Shown here: piece by piece, positions 60,058 to 64,000 of the stretch | Layout of the letters: every line of letters starts with the position of its first letter | Numbering within the stretch: position 1 is the first letter of the stretch | Origin: Anaerolineales bacterium | Lineage (GTDB): Bacteria > Chloroflexota > Anaerolineae > Anaerolineales > Villigracilaceae | Assembly (NCBI GenBank): GCA_020060625.1 | Contig: JAGUZU010000057.1 | Location: 1-64,000 of the forward strand | DNA length: 64,000 nt | Direction: 5' to 3' | Translations under genes and position numbers: made by a program | Notes under the pieces: generated by a model | Seen by the model: only the letters and a program-made list of their open reading frames with translations | Database searches by the model: none | What the model was told of the DNA's origin: nothing

Positions 60058-61620
60058 ATGACATTACCCCTTATCCAAATCTACGACACCACCCTGCGCG
60101 ACGGGACACAATCCGAAGGTTTCAACCTGTCGGCGAATGACAAAGTCCGCATCGCGCAAAAGCTGGATGAACTCGGCGTCGCGTTCATCGAAGGCGGCTG
60201 GCCCGGCTCCAATCCGAAAGACGTGGAATTCTTCGAGCGCGCCCGCGACATGCAATGGAAGAACGCGCTCATCGCCGCATTCGGCTCCACCTGCCGCGTC
60301 AAAGGCGGACCCGAGGACGACGCCAACATCAAAGCCCTGCTCGATTCGCACACGCCCGTTTGTACCATCTTCGGCAAGACGTGGACCCTGCACGTCACCG
60401 AAGTGCTGCAAACCACCTACGAAGATAACTTGCGAATCATCGAACAGTCCGTTGCCTATCTCAAAGCGAACGGCAAACGTGTCATCTACGATGCCGAACA
60501 TTTCTTCGACGGCTACAAAGCGGATTCGTCCTACGCGCTCGAAACGCTGCGTGCCGCCATCCGCGGCGGCGCGGAGACGGTTGTGCTGTGCGACACCAAC
60601 GGCGGGACATTCCCGTGGGAGATCAAACGCATCTTCGGCGAATTGAAGTCGGAGATTCAGCATCCGCTTGGGATTCACACGCACAATGATTCCGAATGCG
60701 CGGTGGTCAATTCGCTTGTCGCTGTGCGCGAAGGCGCGATCCAGGTACAGGGGACCATCAACGGGGTGGGGGAGCGCTGCGGCAACGTCAACCTTTGCTC
60801 GGTGATGGCGAATCTCGAACTCAAGATGGGCTATCAATGCCTGCCAAAGGGAAATATTCAGCATTTATACGATCTCTCCCATTTCGTCGTGGAAGTGGCG
60901 AACGTCACGCCAGACGAGCATTTGCCGTTCGTGGGCAAGTCCGCTTTCGCGCACAAGGGCGGTGTCCACGTGGCGGCGATGAGGCGGAGCGCGCAGTCCT
61001 ATCAACACGTGGAGCCTGAACGGGTCGGCAACCAGATGCGCGTGGTCGTTTCGGATTTGTCGGGGCGCGGCAACCTGCTCAGCAAAGCCGAAGAACACGG
61101 CGTGGAAGTGGAAGGGAATGAAGTCGTCCCCGTCCTCAATGAGATCAAGGAACTCGAATCGCGCGGCTTTTCCTTTGAAGCCGCCGAAGCCTCCGTCGCC
61201 ATGATGCTGAAGCGGCAGGAATACGGTTACAAGCCGCCCTTTGAATTAATAGATTTCTTCGTCAACGTGGAGCATCGCGACAAGCGCGGTATCTTCGCGG
61301 AGGCGACGGTCAAAGTCCGCGTGCAGGGTGAAGTGCTGCACACCGCCGCCGAAGGCAACGGTCCCGTCAACGCGCTGGATAATGCCTTGCGCAAAGCGTT
61401 GTCTGGCTATTATCCGCAGATCAAAAACTTCCACCTGTCCGATTACAAAGTCCGCATTTTGGATTCGGATCACGGCACCGAAGCCATCACCCGCGTATTG
61501 ATAGACACGCGCAACAACACCTCCCGCTGGAGCACCGTCGGCGCCAGCACGAATATCATCGAGGCAAGTTGGCGCGCCCTCGCAGATTCGGTGGAGTATG
61601 GGTTGGTGGTGGCGCATTAG
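60058..61620 (+). CDS. cimA: (R)-citramalate synthase
   Basis: This 520-aa enzyme makes citramalate from pyruvate and acetyl-CoA, giving isoleucine without threonine deaminase. The barrel has IYDTTLRDGTQSEGFNLS, GIHTHNDSECAVVNS and GTINGVGERCGNVNL. The FNLSANDK N-terminus and the GSTCRV segment are of the CimA type rather than LeuA. LeuCD and LeuB, encoded around it, would process the product to 2-ketobutyrate. No ilvA is present in the window. Confidence 0.93.
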   Translation: MTLPLIQIYDTTLRDGTQSEGFNLSANDKVRIAQKLDELGVAFIEGGWPGSNPKDVEFFERARDMQWKNALIAAFGSTCRVKGGPEDDANIKALLDSHTPVCTIFGKTWTLHVTEVLQTTYEDNLRIIEQSVAYLKANGKRVIYDAEHFFDGYKADSSYALETLRAAIRGGAETVVLCDTNGGTFPWEIKRIFGELKSEIQHPLGIHTHNDSECAVVNSLVAVREGAIQVQGTINGVGERCGNVNLCSVMANLELKMGYQCLPKGNIQHLYDLSHFVVEVANVTPDEHLPFVGKSAFAHKGGVHVAAMRRSAQSYQHVEPERVGNQMRVVVSDLSGRGNLLSKAEEHGVEVEGNEVVPVLNEIKELESRGFSFEAAEASVAMMLKRQEYGYKPPFELIDFFVNVEHRDKRGIFAEATVKVRVQGEVLHTAAEGNGPVNALDNALRKALSGYYPQIKNFHLSDYKVRILDSDHGTEAITRVLIDTRNNTSRWSTVGASTNIIEASWRALADSVEYGLVVAH

Positions 61621-61626
61621 AAAAAC

Positions 61627-61740
61627 ATGTCGTTGCGAGGGCGCTCTTGTTCTTCGCCCGAAGCAACCTCTAAATAATTGGGAGATTGCTTCGTCGGGAT
61701 TTCGACGTTGTCGCGTCTCAACCCTCCTCGCAACGACATA
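61627..61740. repeat. GTCATTGCGAGG-type repeat, copy 5
   Basis: It runs from TGTCGTTGCGAGGGCG to CCTCGCAACGACAT, with CGAAGCAACCTC and GAGATTGCTTCGTCG inside. It fills the cimA-leuB spacer. Confidence 0.85.
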
Positions 61741-61755
61741 TATTAAGGAACATAC

Positions 61756-62847
61756 ATGAACTTCAAAATCACCCTCCTCCCCGGCGACGGCATCGGTCCC
61801 GAAGTGATTGCCGAAGCAGTACGCGCGCTGGAAACAATAGCTCGCAAATACGATCACACCTTCGATTTTCAAGAGCGCCTGATGGGTGGCTGTTCCATTG
61901 ATAAATATGGTTCGTCGCTCACCGATGAGACCCTTGCCGATTGTCAGTCTTCGGATGCGGTTCTGCTCGGCGCCGTCGGCGGACCGAAATGGGACGACCC
62001 GAATGCAAAGGATAGACCCGAGCGCGGATTGCTGGCGTTGCGAAAAGGACTCGGCGTGTTTGCAAATCTCCGCCCTGTCAAAGTGCATCCTGCGCTGGTG
62101 GACGCCTCTCCGCTCAAGCCTGAACGACTTGGAGGCGTGGATATCCTCGTCGTGCGCGAGTTGACGGGCGGGCTGTATTTTGGTCAACCCAAGATGCGCG
62201 AGATGAAGGACGGCTGCGAACGCGCGGTGGATACGCTCGAATATTTCGATTATGAAATTCGGCGCGTGATGGAACTTGCCTTCGATCTTGCGCGCGGACG
62301 AAGGAAAAAAGTGACCTCCGTTGACAAAGCCAATGTCTTGGAATCCTCCCGATTATGGCGGCAGACCGCTTCTTCCATCGGGACGGAGAATCCTGACATC
62401 GAACTTGAGCATACGCTGGTGGATACCGCCTCGATGAAACTGATCACTGCTCCCGCTTCGTTTGACGTGGTCGTCACCGAAAACATGTTCGGCGACATCC
62501 TCACGGACGAGGCGTCCGTGTTGGCAGGGTCTATGGGGATGCTGCCGTCGGCTGGTTTGGGCGAGGCAGGCTCGAGGTCCGATGGCGAAGCGCGAATGGG
62601 ACTGTACGAACCGATCCACGGATCCGCTCCTGACATCGCGGGCAGGGGAGTCGCAAATCCGATCGGAACGATCCTTTCGGCGGCGATGATGCTGCGTCAT
62701 TCATTTAAGTTAGAATCCGAAGCCTGCTCCATCGAAAGCGCAGTCGAGCAGACCGTCACCGGCGGCGCGCGCACGGCAGACCTCGGCGGCAAGTTAACCA
62801 CCCGTCAGATGACGGATGAAATTATCAAAAGAATAGAGGAGAGTTGA
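61756..62847 (+). CDS. leuB: 3-isopropylmalate dehydrogenase
   Basis: This 363-aa NAD-dependent enzyme oxidises and decarboxylates isopropylmalate (and methylmalate in the citramalate route). It shows [30 protein letters not shown] and the NAD region with [24 protein letters not shown] precedes the ATG. Its stop directly abuts ilvE. Confidence 0.96.
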   Translation: MNFKITLLPGDGIGPEVIAEAVRALETIARKYDHTFDFQERLMGGCSIDKYGSSLTDETLADCQSSDAVLLGAVGGPKWDDPNAKDRPERGLLALRKGLGVFANLRPVKVHPALVDASPLKPERLGGVDILVVRELTGGLYFGQPKMREMKDGCERAVDTLEYFDYEIRRVMELAFDLARGRRKKVTSVDKANVLESSRLWRQTASSIGTENPDIELEHTLVDTASMKLITAPASFDVVVTENMFGDILTDEASVLAGSMGMLPSAGLGEAGSRSDGEARMGLYEPIHGSAPDIAGRGVANPIGTILSAAMMLRHSFKLESEACSIESAVEQTVTGGARTADLGGKLTTRQMTDEIIKRIEES

Positions 62848-62850
62848 GTG

Positions 62851-63771
62851 ATGGGCATGGAGTCGAAATATATCTGGTCGGATGGAAAACTGGTGGAGTA
62901 CGAAAAAGCCACCGTCCACATGTTGACGGCGGCGCTGCATTACGGCGCGGCGGTCTTCGAGGGCATCCGCGCGTATAAAACGGACAAGGGTCCCGCGGTC
63001 TTTCGTTTGCAGGAACATTCGGAACGCCTGCTCAAATCGGCGGAGATCTTCGGGTTTCGTGATTTGCCCTACACGGCGGACGACGTTTCAAAAGCGATCA
63101 AGGAAACCGTGAAGGCGAACGGCTTCGACGAATGTTACATCCGCCCCCTGCTGTACCTGACGGCTGGGGCGTGGAATTTGAACGTGGACGCCGGCAAGCC
63201 CGCCCTGATGATCGCCGTCTGGGAATGGGCAAATTACCTGGGTGAGGAGGCGCTGGCGAAGGGCATCCGCGCGAATATCTCGTCGTTCACGCGCCACCAT
63301 CCCAACGTGATGATGACCAAGGCGAAGATCGCAGGGAATTACGTCAACAGCATCCTTGCCAAGACCGAGTCAGTGCGGCTGGGATTTGAGGAGGCGATCA
63401 TGCTCGACCCGCAGGGCTACATCGCCGAATGCACGGGCGAAAACCTGTTTGTGGTGCGGCGCGGCAAGATATTCACGCCGTCCACCGCGCCTGTGCTGGA
63501 GGGGATCACGCGCCATTCGGTTTATACGATTGCGAAGGATTTGGGATACAGCGTGTCGGAGATGCCCATCGCGCGCGATCAACTCTACAATGCCGATGAG
63601 GTCTTTGTCTGCGGCACGGCAGCGGAGGTGATCGGTTTGAGCGAGATTGACTTTCGTAAAATTGGCGATGGCAGGTCTGGCAAGGTGACGCGCGAGATTC
63701 AGAACGTGTATCACGATGCGATCCGCGGGAAGATCGCAAAATATGAAGGCTGGTGTGATTACGTGAGTTGA
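62851..63771 (+). CDS. ilvE: Branched-chain amino acid aminotransferase
   Basis: This 306-aa fold type IV PLP enzyme carries out the last step to Val, Leu and Ile. It shows LHYGAAVFEGIRAY, the PLP Lys in NVMMTKAKIAGNYVNS, EECTGEN-like IAECTGENLFVV and LEGITRHSVYTIA. A GTG at 62848 in the same frame is possible, but the ATG at 62851 has better GAGGAG spacing. It ends the operon; no clear intrinsic terminator follows. Confidence 0.95.
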   Translation: MGMESKYIWSDGKLVEYEKATVHMLTAALHYGAAVFEGIRAYKTDKGPAVFRLQEHSERLLKSAEIFGFRDLPYTADDVSKAIKETVKANGFDECYIRPLLYLTAGAWNLNVDAGKPALMIAVWEWANYLGEEALAKGIRANISSFTRHHPNVMMTKAKIAGNYVNSILAKTESVRLGFEEAIMLDPQGYIAECTGENLFVVRRGKIFTPSTAPVLEGITRHSVYTIAKDLGYSVSEMPIARDQLYNADEVFVCGTAAEVIGLSEIDFRKIGDGRSGKVTREIQNVYHDAIRGKIAKYEGWCDYVS

Positions 63772-63793
63772 TTTGCCGATTTTTGGTGTAAGA

Positions 63794-63900
63794 TTGAGCC
63801 ATTGGGAGCGTCCGACGTATCAGAGAGGAGGATACAATAAGCCGGTTCGGCGTTTCTGATGGCTCAAAATTGAACGGAGGAAATCCTGAAAAACGCCGAA
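63794..63900 (+). other. Possible structured RNA region
   Basis: TTGAGCCAT (63794-63802) pairs with ATGGCTCAA (63859-63867), and TTCGGCGTTT (63846-63855) pairs with AAACGCCGAA (63891-63900). The second left arm lies inside the first pair and its partner outside, so the pairings interleave, as in a pseudoknot or two alternative folds. No known RNA family was recognised. Confidence 0.35.
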
Positions 63901-63906
63901 AATTTC

Positions 63907-63935
63907 TTGACTTTTTATATGCGCTTCGATATAAT
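63907..63935 (+). promoter_or_regulatory. Strong promoter reading out of the window
   Basis: TTGACT (63907-63912) and TATAAT (63930-63935) are 17 bp apart. A small hairpin, CTGTCCATGTGGACAG, follows at about 63945-63960. The gene it serves lies beyond the window. Confidence 0.75.
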
Positions 63936-64000
63936 GTCAGGTCGCTGTCCATGTGGACAGTTTAAATTGTTTCCATAAACAACAGCCCAGTCAACGTTAT

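Overview
The window looks like chromosomal DNA of a free-living bacterium, most likely Chloroflexota, class Anaerolineae. This is inferred from the protein mix: a Reg_prop-type sensor kinase, NBR1-Ig-like secreted protein, COX15-type haem A synthase, Na+-pumping acyl-CoA decarboxylase and abundant small intergenic palindromes. No rRNA, tRNA, CRISPR array or intact insertion sequence was seen, so the placement rests on gene content only.

Layout. 1-4.5 kb (minus): lipoprotein-anchored two-component sensor kinase and NarL-type response regulator. 4.9-12.8 kb (plus): a dipeptide/oligopeptide ABC importer (binding protein, two permeases, two ATPases) with a DinB-fold protein inside the operon. 12.9-23.3 kb (minus): haem A synthase, a TPR protein, DNA polymerase I, a fusion of pseudo-receiver, roadblock-like and degenerate IS200 transposase domains, a hypothetical, and a TrpB-like PLP enzyme. 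23.3-27.1 kb (minus): a complete Na+-translocating methylmalonyl-CoA-type decarboxylase operon. 27.2-35.2 kb: MFS transporter and lipoprotein diverging from a TetR-controlled ABC-2 export operon similar in layout to cecR-ybhGFSR. 35.3-40.2 kb (plus): an unrecognised four-gene signalling cassette (membrane TPR protein, PAS/ATPase kinase, receiver, membrane protein). 40.2-43.1 kb (minus): small zinc/membrane proteins, GyrI-like protein, DNA polymerase IV. 43.2-47.3 kb (plus): two exported proteins. 47.3-50.1 kb (minus): aspartokinase and aspartate-semialdehyde dehydrogenase. 50.2-63.8 kb (plus): one long branched-chain amino acid operon, ilvD-ilvB-ilvN-ilvC-leuA-(small ORF)-leuC-leuD-cimA-leuB-ilvE, which makes valine, leucine and, through citramalate, isoleucine.

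The most interesting region is the 573-bp gap between the divergent aspartokinase and ilv operons. Each side has a near-consensus promoter, a short leader peptide loaded with the pathway's own end products (Thr/Met/Asn for aspartokinase; Ile/Leu/Val for ilv), an intrinsic terminator, and a leader segment complementary to the terminator's 5' arm. This reads as two back-to-back ribosome-mediated transcription attenuators.

The second theme is repeats. At least three families of small palindromic elements fill the spacers: GTCATTGCGAGG-type, CCCTCACCCC/CTCTCCC-type, and dyads built from degenerate 7-, 8- or 9-bp tandem units whose sequence differs at every site. Two CCCTCACCCC-type copies lie in frame inside protein-coding genes, and one period-7 dyad encodes the C-terminus of aspartokinase.
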